DNA of 64,000 bases. Source: Acidobacteriota bacterium. GTDB taxonomy: Bacteria > Acidobacteriota > Terriglobia > Terriglobales > Acidobacteriaceae. Made by a program: the position numbers and the translations under genes. Shown in pieces: positions 9,396 to 18,807 of this stretch. The stretch spans positions 68,070-132,069 of the forward strand of contig JAFDVW010000017.1 of assembly GCA_018268755.1 (NCBI GenBank). Reading direction: 5' to 3'. Position 1 is the stretch's first letter, and each line of letters begins with the position of its first letter. Under the pieces are notes generated by a model that searched no databases, was not told where the DNA came from, and was given only the letters and a program-made list of their open reading frames with translations.

Positions 9396-9815
9396 TTACG
9401 GGCCTTCGGGAGTCAGCAGGTTTCCTACCGTACGGGTCAGGCTCTCCCTGGAAAATGGCTTAGCCAGATAGTGGCCGGCAACGTGTTTGCTTAGCCCCGG
9501 GTCCAGAATGTTTTCCGGGTAGCCCGAGATGAAAATCGTCTTGAGCCGGGGATTGCGCTTGGTGAGTTCTTCGGCCAGCGCTGGGCCGCTCTGGCCGGGT
9601 AAAACCACGTCGGTGAGAAGAAGCTGGAAGGGGTGGCCATGCTTCTGGACCCGCCACAGGGCTTCCCGCGCGGTGCGTGCCGTGCACACCTGGTATCCGG
9701 CAGCTTGCAGGATCTGGCGCGCGGCCTCGCGCACGAATCCCTCGTCTTCCACCAGTAAGACCGAAGTCCGCGAGCGCTGCTGCGGACGAGCCAGCGAGGA
9801 TGCATGTCTGTGCAT
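9396..9815 (-). CDS. Stand-alone CheY-like receiver protein
   Basis: A single receiver domain. SVLLVEDEGFVREAARQIL supplies the acidic pocket, LLLTDVVLPGQSGP the phospho-acceptor Asp, IFISGYPE the Ser/Thr and LAKPFSRESL the Lys. There is no DNA-binding or enzymatic output, so it probably acts in a phosphorelay or by protein contact. The hybrid kinase at 5942-7912, whose own C-terminal receiver is similar in sequence style (FVSGYAEN, LQKPF), is the nearest candidate partner. The start is uncertain: I prefer ATG at 9815 because the 36 residues from the alternative start at 9923 look non-homologous. Confidence 0.85.
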   Translation of the reverse strand: MHRHASSLARPQQRSRTSVLLVEDEGFVREAARQILQAAGYQVCTARTAREALWRVQKHGHPFQLLLTDVVLPGQSGPALAEELTKRNPRLKTIFISGYPENILDPGLSKHVAGHYLAKPFSRESLTRTVGNLLTPEGP

Positions 9816-10010
9816 GATGGGGATGATTTCCGCCGGGAAGCCCGACTCGCGCAAAGCGTAACTGCACGTGCTGTGCCAGGAGAGCGCGAACGGCTGGGGT
9901 CGAGAAGGCCCCGATGATAACAATGCACATGGACACGTTGGACCACGGTGAAATCGAGTGGTGGGGGGAGACGCGCGTGAGATTCTGGGATGACTTTCCT
10001 GAATTGAAAC

Positions 10011-12596
10011 TCAGTGGACGCGCGCCAGCAAGGTTTGGTTGGGGTCAAGTACGACCTTTCGTGTGCCCGGCGGCGCGCTGAGACGGAATGGCGTTTCATC
10101 TCCCTCGACGAAGACCTGCCCCAGAAATATGGATCGGTTCCCTTGTTCGGCGTACACCGGAACCGGGGTCACCAAATCCTGGGTCGTGGTGCCCTGTTCC
10201 GCATACTTTTGGCGGATGACTCCACTTACCGTCACCGTGCCGGCGTTGCCGGTGTACTTCACCTTCTGCAAGTCAAATTGCGGGACGGCCGTGCCATTGA
10301 TCCAACCTTCATAAAACCAGTCGAGCGATTTCTTGCCCTCATACCATAAGGAAGGTGGCAGCTCTTCTTCGAAGATATGCAGCAGGTCCCGAGTCGTGAC
10401 TGCTTGGCCCTCATAACGCTGCCTTAACTTACGCAAAGCCCGGATGAAGGGCTCTTCTTTGCCGGCCCCGGCGCGGTCCTCGGTTGTCATCCGTCCCGCA
10501 GATTTCTTTTCCGCATCCCGCAGCATGGAGCGCAGCATGTGGAATAGCCACGAGCCTCGGCCATAGCTGATGGCCAGATATCCGTTGGGAAACTGCGAAG
10601 AAGACAGCCGGGTGCCCAGGGCCACCGCCCCGGCCTCCATCAGATAATTGCCATCTTTGTTCTTGCTGAGTAACTCGTCCCGATATTGGTCCAAAAGAGC
10701 GCGAAAATCCTCTGGATTCTGGGTTTCCAGCAACATCAGCGCACTATAGTTGGCCAGCGCCTCCACTATCCATTGGTCGCGATACCCGCTCCAAATCACC
10801 AGGTCCCCCCACCATTGGTGGGCTGTTTCATGGGCCACAATCAGATTGCTGGCGATCTTCTCCACCTGGTTCATGTGCAGTTGGACGCGCTCCTCGTTGG
10901 TCAGAAACGAGTAGGTGGAAAGGAAAATCAGGCTGGGCCAACCTTGGCTGAGGTCTCCGGGGATTTGCGCCAGATTGAGCGAGCCATAGGGGTAAGGGCC
11001 AAACTGCCGGCTGTAATAGGTCAGGGCCTGGGCGGAAGCGTCGGCCACCGCTTGGGCATTGCGTGCCGGGGAGGGCTGCAAAGGCGGTGGTGGGGGCGGC
11101 AACAGCTGAGTTTGCGGACGGGGGGGCAAAGGCAGGGCAGGAGGCGCAGGTGGCGGGTTCAATTTGGGGAAGTTGCGCTCCACTCCGGCCGCGGCAAAGG
11201 TCTCCACGGGAATGTCTCCCGCCCGCGCAGTTGCCCGGCTGAAGCGCCCGAGGTTAAATCCGGCCACCGGAATGGGTCGCTCCGAGATCCAGCGGCTGAT
11301 TTCATTGCCGGCATTGTCGGTGGCGGGAACGCTTTCCTGGTGTTTACCGGTAGCCACCAGCGTCCACCCACTGGGAAAGTGGAACTCCATGTCATATTGC
11401 GAAAGAGCAAGGCCGCGATTGGGATACCACATGCCGCGTGCGCCGGCATACAGCAAGCCCCCGCCGGCCTCGGAAAGAACATCTCCGCGATACACAAAAC
11501 GGAGACGTATTTTCTGTCCGCTTTTCAATGCTTCGGGAAAAACAGCCGCCAACAGGTCGTTTCCCCGGCGGGCCCGTTCGCTGCCTTCCAGCGATGAATT
11601 GTGCACAAACTCAATGGCCTTGCCGTCGGCTTCGACGCTTTGTACTTGCAGGAATCGGGACAGTTCAAACCATACCGCCCTCAGTCCTCCCTGGATGACC
11701 TCCATCTCCAGTTCGGTTTCGGCTTCCAGGGTGCTGGGCGGCTTCACTACGGCGCGAATCTTGTAGTCGGAAATGCGCAGAGCTTCTTCCTGGCCGCCTT
11801 CTCCGGCAAGGCTGTTGAGGCTGCCCGAGCGTTGGCCGGCGGAGCGCACCGGAAACGATGCCCAAACGTCGTAGTAAGCGCCCGACTCTACCGTCTTGAG
11901 CTGTCCTGCCCAAATCTGTTCGCGGGCCGCCGCATCGTAAAAGACGTCGAAAGTCCCCAACCTCTGGCCGAGCATGCGAGCGTGGAAGAAGCGGTCATCG
12001 TCCGGGACAATTTGCCCGGCGGGGTCTCCGGCTGGCCCGCCGGCCGGCAGGAAGCGGCTAAGACTCACCAGCAGCCGCAGCGCGTCAGTCTGCGCCAGAT
12101 TGCGGGCGGTGGCGTTCCATAGTGCGACGAACTCATCCGGGTCCTCTACCGGCCGCAGATAGGGTTGCAACTCCGCAAAGGTGGCATCGTTAAAGCGGAA
12201 ATATCCGCTGCTGATTCTCTCCTCCAGAATGGCGGCGTGAGTGAAGAGCACCATGGAAGCCCGTTCGGTCTTGTTGGGTGGAATCAACAGCACTTCCCCC
12301 TCGCCCTCGAAGAACGCCCCTGTAACGCGACCCATGACGTCTTCCGTGAAGGCGATCGTGCCGTCCTCCATGGTGATGTGGAGCGGCGGCCGGTCCACGG
12401 CGGCCCCACGGATGTTGTAGACGCGGGTCTTGCTAAGAGCCGCGCTTCCCAATTGCAGGTAGAGTTCTTCCGCAGGTGAGGGAGGACGCAAGGGGATGGA
12501 AGGCGGAAGATTCTGCGCCCACGCCAGCGCTGCCCACCCCAGCAGCAGCATCGGCGTCCACCACAAGCGTTCGTTTCGCTGGATTACTTTGGTCAC
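10011..12596 (-). CDS. Secreted M1-family (gluzincin) metallopeptidase
   Basis: An 861-residue protein with an N-terminal signal segment ending near ALAWAQ. The zinc site is VAHETAHQWWGDL followed after exactly 18 residues by Glu in IVEALANYSALM, which is the HExxH-x18-E signature of aminopeptidase N/M1. The usual GAMEN substrate motif is not obvious and is replaced around QGWPSLIFLS, so it may not be a classical aminopeptidase. A Pro-rich linker with runs of P separates the N-terminal beta domain from the catalytic domain. It probably digests peptides in the periplasm or outside the cell. The receiver gene lies downstream on the same strand. Confidence 0.9.
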   Translation of the reverse strand: MTKVIQRNERLWWTPMLLLGWAALAWAQNLPPSIPLRPPSPAEELYLQLGSAALSKTRVYNIRGAAVDRPPLHITMEDGTIAFTEDVMGRVTGAFFEGEGEVLLIPPNKTERASMVLFTHAAILEERISSGYFRFNDATFAELQPYLRPVEDPDEFVALWNATARNLAQTDALRLLVSLSRFLPAGGPAGDPAGQIVPDDDRFFHARMLGQRLGTFDVFYDAAAREQIWAGQLKTVESGAYYDVWASFPVRSAGQRSGSLNSLAGEGGQEEALRISDYKIRAVVKPPSTLEAETELEMEVIQGGLRAVWFELSRFLQVQSVEADGKAIEFVHNSSLEGSERARRGNDLLAAVFPEALKSGQKIRLRFVYRGDVLSEAGGGLLYAGARGMWYPNRGLALSQYDMEFHFPSGWTLVATGKHQESVPATDNAGNEISRWISERPIPVAGFNLGRFSRATARAGDIPVETFAAAGVERNFPKLNPPPAPPALPLPPRPQTQLLPPPPPPLQPSPARNAQAVADASAQALTYYSRQFGPYPYGSLNLAQIPGDLSQGWPSLIFLSTYSFLTNEERVQLHMNQVEKIASNLIVAHETAHQWWGDLVIWSGYRDQWIVEALANYSALMLLETQNPEDFRALLDQYRDELLSKNKDGNYLMEAGAVALGTRLSSSQFPNGYLAISYGRGSWLFHMLRSMLRDAEKKSAGRMTTEDRAGAGKEEPFIRALRKLRQRYEGQAVTTRDLLHIFEEELPPSLWYEGKKSLDWFYEGWINGTAVPQFDLQKVKYTGNAGTVTVSGVIRQKYAEQGTTTQDLVTPVPVYAEQGNRSIFLGQVFVEGDETPFRLSAPPGTRKVVLDPNQTLLARVH

Positions 12597-12634
12597 CTAG
12601 GGACACGGCTCCCTAGTTGTTAGAATGCGCCCAA

Positions 12635-14053
12635 ATGCGGGCTTCTGTCACTCTTTTGCTATTCGTGTCTCTGGCGTCCCTCGGGATGCCCGCAGAGGTC
12701 ATTCATCTCAAGAATGGACGCACCATTTGGGCCGATCATGTCCAGGAGGAAGGCTCGCATCTGCAATATGAGGTGGGAGATAGCTCCTACGCCATTCCCA
12801 AAACCCTGGTGGAGAAGATCGAAGCCGGGGGGCTCGCTCCGCAATATGCCAGCTCCGCTACGAACGTCGCCGAAGAAATGCCGGCGCTTGCCCCGGCAGG
12901 AACGCTGAAGAACCAGGACGAATTTACGGCCCAGGTGATTCACGAAGGCAAGGTCGATATAGACGCGCTTGAGGCCATCGAACAGCAAGGCGACACGGCT
13001 GCCACCGCCACCGCGTATTTCATCGCCGGGAGACACGAATTTGATCGCGGGAACTTCGCTAAAGCGCGGCCTTATTTTGATTCTGCCTTGCGGGCCGATT
13101 CCGGCAATCCTACCATCCTCAACTATTACGCGGCCCTGTTAGTGCGTACGGGCAATGCTTCGCAAGCGCTCTCCTATGCCGAGCGCGCGGTGCGCAGCGC
13201 GCCCGAGTCGCCCGACGCCCTCGATATTCTGGGCTACGCGCAGTTTTCCGCCGACCGCGGCAAGGACGCCATCCAGACCTGGAAACGCTCGCTGGCTTTG
13301 CGCCCGGACCCCGTCATCCAGCAGTTTGTGGCCCGGGCCGAGCGGGAAGCCAAGGTGGAGGCCAACTTTTCGGAACGGGAGAGCAGCCACTTCACGCTGC
13401 GCTACGAAGGCAAGCAGACTTCCGAGTCCTTCCGCCGTGAGGTGATCGCCACTCTGGAGGCGGAGTACGATGAACTGGTGCGGGATTTCGGCGTTTCGCC
13501 GCGCAATAGCATTCCTGTGATTCTCTATGCGGACCAGTCATTCTTTGATGTGACCCAGGCCCCCTCCTGGACCGGCGCGGTGAACGATGGCAAATTGCGC
13601 ATACCGGTACAGGGCCTCACCTCGGTGAATTCCGAACTGGCCCGAATTCTGAAGCACGAGCTGGCGCACTCTTTCATTAACCAGCTTTCCAACGGGCGTT
13701 GCCCGCAGTGGCTGCATGAAGGCATTGCACAAGCTGTCGAGCCCAAGACTCTTTCCGGTGGAGGGCGCCGCCTGGCGGAGTTTTTTGCCGGCCAGCATGC
13801 CATCCCCTATAACGCGCTGGAAGGAAGCTTTCTGCAATTTTCCGGTCCGGAAGCTGCTCTGGCCTATGATCAATCGCTGGCCGCCGTGGAGTATATCCTG
13901 GCCACCTATGGCATGAGTGACGTGCGCCGTATCCTGGAGCGCCTGGGAGAAGGAAGCTCCACGGAGGCCGCGTTACGCAACACCATTCATTGTGATTACC
14001 GGCAAATGGAAGCAGAAGTGGGGAAATACCTGATGCGTAAGTACGGAAATTAG
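12635..14053 (+). CDS. Secreted TPR protein with gluzincin (peptidase MA-like) domain
   Basis: About 472 residues from ATG 12635; a TTG six codons upstream is a less likely start. A signal peptide ends near MPAEV. An N-terminal segment is followed by TPR-like helices (about 130-240) and then a C-terminal metallopeptidase-like domain with LKHELAHSFINQL (HExxH) and the downstream WLHEGIAQ Glu. This is the arrangement of the 'peptidase MA' type gluzincins common in Acidobacteria. It probably works in the periplasm with the TPR part binding a partner. It diverges from the M1 peptidase, and their starts are only about 40 bases apart, so the promoters must overlap. Confidence 0.8.
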   Translation: MRASVTLLLFVSLASLGMPAEVIHLKNGRTIWADHVQEEGSHLQYEVGDSSYAIPKTLVEKIEAGGLAPQYASSATNVAEEMPALAPAGTLKNQDEFTAQVIHEGKVDIDALEAIEQQGDTAATATAYFIAGRHEFDRGNFAKARPYFDSALRADSGNPTILNYYAALLVRTGNASQALSYAERAVRSAPESPDALDILGYAQFSADRGKDAIQTWKRSLALRPDPVIQQFVARAEREAKVEANFSERESSHFTLRYEGKQTSESFRREVIATLEAEYDELVRDFGVSPRNSIPVILYADQSFFDVTQAPSWTGAVNDGKLRIPVQGLTSVNSELARILKHELAHSFINQLSNGRCPQWLHEGIAQAVEPKTLSGGGRRLAEFFAGQHAIPYNALEGSFLQFSGPEAALAYDQSLAAVEYILATYGMSDVRRILERLGEGSSTEAALRNTIHCDYRQMEAEVGKYLMRKYGN

Positions 14054-14109
14054 CGTGGGGCCGGGAACGCTGTGGGTTCCCGGTCTGTGCTACTCTCAGC
14101 CATCCTGAC

Positions 14110-14865
14110 ATGTTCTCATCCGCGCAATCCGCGAAACCCCAGACGCCGCTCCGGGACCCCATTCGGGCCAGTATTCCGGATTTGCAGAATGCTGAGTTGG
14201 CCGCGGTCTACTATGGCCAGCGCATGGGCGGGGATTTTTACGATTTCGTGCGCGTCAATTCTCATCGCGTGGTGTTTGCCCTGCTGGACCTGGCGGGACG
14301 CTTCGAAGAGAATCGCGGCATCCTGTATGCCGCCCAAGAATCGCTGCGCAGCCAGTCAGCCCTGCTATTGAACGCGGAAGAAACCAACGAAGCCGATGCC
14401 ATGATGGAGATCTGCCTGCATGTCAACCGCACCATCCTGCAGGCGGCCGGTGGCGTGCGTTCCTGCCCCGCCTTCATCGGTTGCTACAACGAGAATCTTG
14501 GGACGATTTGCTATGTCAACGCCGGGCATCCGGCCGGCCTGGTCCGCGACCACAGCGGGGTGGTGGAATTGCCCCCTACGGGATTGCCTCTGGGGCTGTT
14601 CTCGCTGGCCACCTTTGATACTCCTATCGTGGTGCTGGAGCCCGGGGCGGCCCTGCTGCTGGCTTCGCGGGGGCTGGTGGAGGGAAAGCGCAAAAACGAA
14701 GAGTTTGGCGTTGCCCGGGTCAAGGAAATCCTGCTCCGCACCAGCGCGCTGGGGGCCAAGGAAATTTGCGTGACCGCCCTCAGTGACATCAAGCAGTTCA
14801 TGAGCACTCCACCCACCCATAATGACGTCACCGTGGTGGCCCTGGTCCGTAACTCCGAGGCTTGA
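14110..14865 (+). CDS. SpoIIE-type PP2C serine phosphatase
   Basis: A 251-residue phosphatase-only protein. GGDFYDF (about 41-47) provides the first metal-binding Asp. VVFALLDLAGR corresponds to the usual DVxGHG region but reads DLAGR. CYVNAGHPAG matches the conserved NAGHxP loop, and THNDVTVVAL carries the last metal Asp. Such proteins dephosphorylate anti-sigma-factor antagonists. No STAS or anti-sigma gene is adjacent, so its partner is elsewhere. No sensory domain or membrane segment is fused to it. The altered second motif could lower activity. Confidence 0.85.
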   Translation: MFSSAQSAKPQTPLRDPIRASIPDLQNAELAAVYYGQRMGGDFYDFVRVNSHRVVFALLDLAGRFEENRGILYAAQESLRSQSALLLNAEETNEADAMMEICLHVNRTILQAAGGVRSCPAFIGCYNENLGTICYVNAGHPAGLVRDHSGVVELPPTGLPLGLFSLATFDTPIVVLEPGAALLLASRGLVEGKRKNEEFGVARVKEILLRTSALGAKEICVTALSDIKQFMSTPPTHNDVTVVALVRNSEA

Positions 14866-14969
14866 ACGGCTGGCTGCGGCCACCTTCCAGAGGTACAATA
14901 AAGCCCAGGTCGTGTCTTCCCAAGGTTCCGCTCTCCTGCGTGTGGTGCGGCCAAGGAGAATCTTTGTTT

Positions 14970-16067
14970 ATGAAAACGTGGTCTGTCGCGCTTGGCCTGC
15001 TGGCCGTTGCCCTGGTCCCGTCGTCCTTGTTGGGCGCGGACACGGTGATTGAAGAAATCGTCGCTCGAGTCAACAACTCGATCATTACGCGCTCGGAATA
15101 CCTGCGCAGCAAAGACCAGCTTCGCCAGGAAGCGCAGCAGCAGGATGCGGTCAATGTGGACAAGGTCGTGGCCGAGCGTGAGAAAGACGTCCTGCGCGAT
15201 CTGATTGACCAGCAGCTGCTTTTGCAAAAAGGCGCCGATCTGGGTATTACGGCCGACACCGAAGTCATCAAGCGCCTCGATGAAATGCGCAAGCAGATGA
15301 AGCTCGACAGCATGGAAGAGCTGGAAAAGGCGGCCGAGGCGCAGGGGGTCTCTTTCGAAGAGGTCAAGCAGAACATCCGCAATTCCATCATCACCCAGCA
15401 GGTGATCGGACGCGAGGTAGGCTCGCGCATCAGCATCACCAAGGACGAAGAGCAGAAATTCTATGAAGACCACAAGGCCGACATGGAACGTCCGGAACAG
15501 ATCCGCCTGAGTGAGCTGTTGATTTCCACCGACAAGAAGCCGGGAAATGATTCGGACGACGAACAGCAGCGCGTGACCGTGGCGCAGGCGAAAGCCACCC
15601 AGTTGCTGCAGCAGATCCGCGAAGGCGCCAGCTTCGAGGATGTGGCCAAGAAGAACTCCAATGGTCCCACCGCGGCCCAGGGCGGCGATCTCGGCTACTT
15701 CAAGCGGGGTACTCTGGCCAAGGAGCTGGAAGACAAGACCTTCGCCATGAAGCCGGGAGAAGTTTCCGATACCATCCGCACCAAGCAGGGGTTCGTCATC
15801 CTGAAAGTGAGCGAGCACCAGCAGCCGGGCATTCCTGCTTTCAGCGAAGTGGAACCCCGCATTCAGGACGCGCTCTACATGCAAAAAGTCCAGCCCGCCC
15901 TGCGCGCTTACATGATGAAGCTGCGCGAAGATGCCTATATCACTTTGGCCCAGGGCTATTCAGACACCGGCGCCAGCCCCAACCAGACCGGCCCGGTGGA
16001 GACCACGGCCAAGGAAGCCGGCGCGAAAGACCTCAAGAAGAAAAAGAAGAAGCTGGGGATCCTGTAA
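14970..16067 (+). CDS. surA: SurA-like periplasmic peptidyl-prolyl isomerase / chaperone
   Basis: A 365-residue exported protein. AAGGAGAA at 14953-14960, nine bases before ATG 14970, decides the start; a longer frame from 14862 lacks it and has no signal peptide at its front. The signal peptide ends near LLGA. A SurA_N-like helical chaperone region (about 22-190) is followed by one parvulin domain: IRLSELLI, then GASFEDVAKKNS, GGDLGYFKRGTL and FVILKVSEHQ. It ends in a Lys-rich tail. SurA has two parvulin domains in E. coli; one is common in this phylum. Role: folding of outer-membrane proteins. Confidence 0.88.
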   Translation: MKTWSVALGLLAVALVPSSLLGADTVIEEIVARVNNSIITRSEYLRSKDQLRQEAQQQDAVNVDKVVAEREKDVLRDLIDQQLLLQKGADLGITADTEVIKRLDEMRKQMKLDSMEELEKAAEAQGVSFEEVKQNIRNSIITQQVIGREVGSRISITKDEEQKFYEDHKADMERPEQIRLSELLISTDKKPGNDSDDEQQRVTVAQAKATQLLQQIREGASFEDVAKKNSNGPTAAQGGDLGYFKRGTLAKELEDKTFAMKPGEVSDTIRTKQGFVILKVSEHQQPGIPAFSEVEPRIQDALYMQKVQPALRAYMMKLREDAYITLAQGYSDTGASPNQTGPVETTAKEAGAKDLKKKKKKLGIL

Positions 16068-16094
16068 GCTCCGCGGCCCCGGCATTTAACCAGC

Positions 16095-17144
16095 ATGAAA
16101 GATTTCTTCATCCGCGATTGCACGCAGCACGAAAACAAAATCATCACCTCCTCTTTTGTTGTGGTTTCCAAGCAGGTGAAGCCAAAGAAAACGGGAGAGC
16201 CCTACCTGGCGCTGACCCTCGGCGACCGCAGCGGCCAGATCGAAGCCAAGATGTGGGACAACGTCGAAGACGCCATGGGCGCCTTCGAGCAGGACGACTT
16301 CATCAAGGCCAAGGCGCTGCTCAACAAATATAAAAACCGATTCCAGCTCACCATTCACAAGCTGCGCCGGCTGGGAGATACGGAAATTGATTTCGCCGAC
16401 TACCTGCCGGCCACCACCAAGGACATTGGCGAGCTGTGGCAGACCCTGGCCGGGTTCGTGGCCACTTTTCAAGACCCGCATCTGAAAGGGCTGGTCGAGG
16501 CCTTTATGGCGGACCCGGAAATCGCCGAAGCTTATCGCACCGCCCCCGCCGCCAAGACGCTGCACCATGCCTACATCGGCGGCTTGCTCGACCATGTGGT
16601 GTCGCTGTTCCGTTCTTGCGATCTCATGTGCCGCAACTATCCCCAAATCAATCGCGACCTGCTGCTGACCGGGGCCTTTCTGCACGATATTGGCAAGATC
16701 CATGAGCTGACCTACAACCGCTCGTTTTCTTACAGCACGCGCGGGCAGCTGCTGGGCCACATGATTATTGAACTGGAGATGTTGCAGGCCAAGCTGGTGA
16801 ACTTGCCGGGCTTCCCCGACGAACTGAAGACCCTGATCGAGCACCTCATCATCAGCCACCATGGGGAATACGAATTCGGTTCGCCTAAGCTGCCCATGTT
16901 TCCGGAAGCCCTCATGCTGCACTATCTGGACGATCTCGACTCCAAGATGGAATCCATGCGGGCCCACTTCGAACGGGAAGTGGGATTGGAAGGGCCGTGG
17001 TCTAGCTACAATACTTCGTTGGGCCGTCCTTTACTGAATACGCGGAAGTTTCTGGAGAAAAAGCCGCCGCCCACTCCGCAGGCGGAAGACGAAGCCGATG
17101 TTCCTCCCGAGACACCGGTTGTCTCTCCCTCGGACAAGCATTAG
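16095..17144 (+). CDS. YhaM-like 3'-5' exoribonuclease (OB fold + HD domain)
   Basis: A 349-residue cytoplasmic protein. The N-terminal OB fold (about 15-95) has the tRNA-anti-like signature VVSKQVKPKKTGEPYLALTL...GQIEAKMWD. The HD domain has HHAYIGGLLDHV, then AFLHDIGKIHEL with the HD pair, and HLIISHHGEYEFGSP. This matches the YhaM/CBF1 family of RNA 3'-end trimming nucleases. The Pro/Glu-rich last 30 residues look disordered. It begins 27 bases after surA in the same orientation and may be co-transcribed. Confidence 0.85.
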   Translation: MKDFFIRDCTQHENKIITSSFVVVSKQVKPKKTGEPYLALTLGDRSGQIEAKMWDNVEDAMGAFEQDDFIKAKALLNKYKNRFQLTIHKLRRLGDTEIDFADYLPATTKDIGELWQTLAGFVATFQDPHLKGLVEAFMADPEIAEAYRTAPAAKTLHHAYIGGLLDHVVSLFRSCDLMCRNYPQINRDLLLTGAFLHDIGKIHELTYNRSFSYSTRGQLLGHMIIELEMLQAKLVNLPGFPDELKTLIEHLIISHHGEYEFGSPKLPMFPEALMLHYLDDLDSKMESMRAHFEREVGLEGPWSSYNTSLGRPLLNTRKFLEKKPPPTPQAEDEADVPPETPVVSPSDKH

Positions 17145-17240
17145 ACCAGTTTTCGGCGTACACTTTTGTCACGCGGGTCGAACTTGTCAAATGTCACTTC
17201 GCACCGTAAAACTCTATTGATCCTCTGGCGTGGAGGAATA

Positions 17241-17894
17241 ATGAAAAAATCTCAATGGTGGTTGTCAGTTACTCTTGCGGTTTGCTTCTTAGGGCTGGTT
17301 GCATGCAGCAAGCCGTCAGATACGGCTGCGCCGGGAGAAAATCCCTCGGCCCCCAGCACTTCGACTGGGAAGACCGAAACGGCCAAGCCGGTGGTGATCC
17401 CGGCGGGAACAACTCTCACGGTACGTATGGGCCAGGCGGTCGGTTCCAAGATCAGCCAGGCGGGACAGACCTTCGCGGCGACGCTGGCTACCCCGGTTGC
17501 GGTGGATGGAAAGACGGTGATTCCGGCGGGCGCGAGCGCCACGGGAACCGTCGTGGACGCCAAACCGCTGGGCCGTTTCAAGGGTGGCGCGCTCCTGCAA
17601 TTGAAACTGGATTCGATTGAAGTTAACGGCGCGACCCAGACCATCGCGACGTCTTCCGTGACCCGCACCCTGAAGGGTAAGGGCAAACGTACCGCGGTCA
17701 TGGCCGGCGGCGGCGCGGGACTGGGAGCGCTGATCGGTGGTCTGGCCGGCGGCGGTAAAGGCGCGGCCATTGGGGCTGTGGCTGGAGCCGGGGCCGGTAC
17801 CGGCGGCGCGGCCTTCACCGGAAATAAAGAAATCGTGATCCCGGCGGAGTCGGCGCTGAGTTTCAAGCTGGAGCAACCGCTCGAAGTGCAATAG
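17241..17894 (+). CDS. Lipoprotein with glycine-zipper segment
   Basis: 217 residues from ATG 17241, preceded by a good site GGAGGAAT. The signal peptide ends with the lipobox LVAC and Cys at about residue 22. A Ser/Thr/Pro linker leads to a beta-rich domain (about 50-150). An extremely Gly/Ala-rich stretch (about 153-190, GGLAGGGKGAAIGAVAG) has the periodicity of a glycine-zipper membrane helix. A final strand IVIPAESALSFKLEQPL follows. It resembles envelope proteins that build or plug membranes, but I cannot name a function. A strong terminator follows at 17914. Confidence 0.75.
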   Translation: MKKSQWWLSVTLAVCFLGLVACSKPSDTAAPGENPSAPSTSTGKTETAKPVVIPAGTTLTVRMGQAVGSKISQAGQTFAATLATPVAVDGKTVIPAGASATGTVVDAKPLGRFKGGALLQLKLDSIEVNGATQTIATSSVTRTLKGKGKRTAVMAGGGAGLGALIGGLAGGGKGAAIGAVAGAGAGTGGAAFTGNKEIVIPAESALSFKLEQPLEVQ

Positions 17895-17913
17895 GAATTT
17901 CTTTGCTTCTCGC

Positions 17914-17946
17914 TACCCCGGGACTTGCGTCCCGGGGTATTGTTTT
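17914..17946 (+). terminator. Rho-independent terminator after the glycine-zipper lipoprotein
   Basis: A perfect 11-bp stem TACCCCGGGAC / GTCCCGGGGTA with loop TTGC, followed by TGTTTTT. It starts 19 bases after the stop codon and closes the surA-yhaM-lipoprotein run. Confidence 0.93.
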
Positions 17947-17984
17947 TGGCGAACGGCCAATGACGAAGGACAAACGGTGTTCCT

Positions 17985-18708
17985 ATGCTCGACTTCTCCC
18001 GCTTCCGTGTTCTGACCTTCGACTGCTATGGCACATTGATTGATTGGGAATCCGGCATTTTCTCCGCCCTGCGGCCCATACTTGCCGCGCACGACGTCGA
18101 CATCGCAGATTCCGACTTGCTCACGCTCTACGGCGAATTAGAAGCGGATGCCGAAACTGGTTCCTACCGCCCCTATCGCGAAGTGCTGGAGAGTGTAGTG
18201 CGAGGGTTCGGCCAGGAACTGGGATTTTTCTCTGAACGAAGCGGAAGAAGTCCGCTCGTTGCCGGAGTCAGTGGCCCGCTGGCAGCCCTTTGCTGACACA
18301 GTGGAAGCGCTGCGGCTGCTGAAGAAACGCTACCGTCTCGCCGTCCTTTCCAATATTGACGACGATCTGTTCGCTGCGACAGCGCCCAAGCTGGGTGTCG
18401 AGTTCGACCATGTGATCACCGCCCAGCAGGCTCGGGCCTATAAGCCTTCGCGTGAGGTATTTCGTCTGGCCGAGGAGCGGATCGGCATGAAGCCGGAAGA
18501 ATGGCTGCACGTGGCGCAAAGCGTGTATCACGACATTGTGCCAGCGAAAACGCTGGGCCTGGCTACGGTCTGGGTGAATCGGTCCTCGGCACGTGCGGGT
18601 ATTGGCGCTGTGAGGGCGTCTACCGTCCGGGCTAATCTGGAAGTCCCTGACCTGAAAACCCTGGCCGCTGCAGTCAGCCCACCGGAGTCGACACGTAGCG
18701 GTCGATAG
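17985..18708 (+). pseudogene. HAD-superfamily (haloacid dehalogenase type II-like) hydrolase, frameshifted
   Basis: Two overlapping frames together make one normal HAD protein of about 240 residues. The first frame has motif I, DCYGTLIDWESG. The second has motif II LSNIDDD, motif III Lys in KPSREVF, and motif IV HVAQSVYHDIVPA. The break lies at the T5 run 18225-18229: removing one T restores LGFSLNEAEEVRSLPESVARW across the junction. Either this is a true inactivating mutation, a slippage site that yields some full-length protein, or an assembly error in a homopolymer. Substrate of the intact enzyme is unknown. It is followed closely by kbl. Confidence 0.85.
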
Positions 18709-18807
18709 CCTTTCACCAGATGCAAGCCAAGCGGCCTTCTCGAGCGATGTGCCTACGCACGTCCCCACGCGCGTATTAAACTAATCTGACATCCGATGGG
18801 AGAGACT

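Noticed and set aside
14511-15884. A 457-codon open frame on the minus strand
   Set aside because: Antisense to the SpoIIE phosphatase and SurA; Leu/Phe/Gly-rich translation without a domain.
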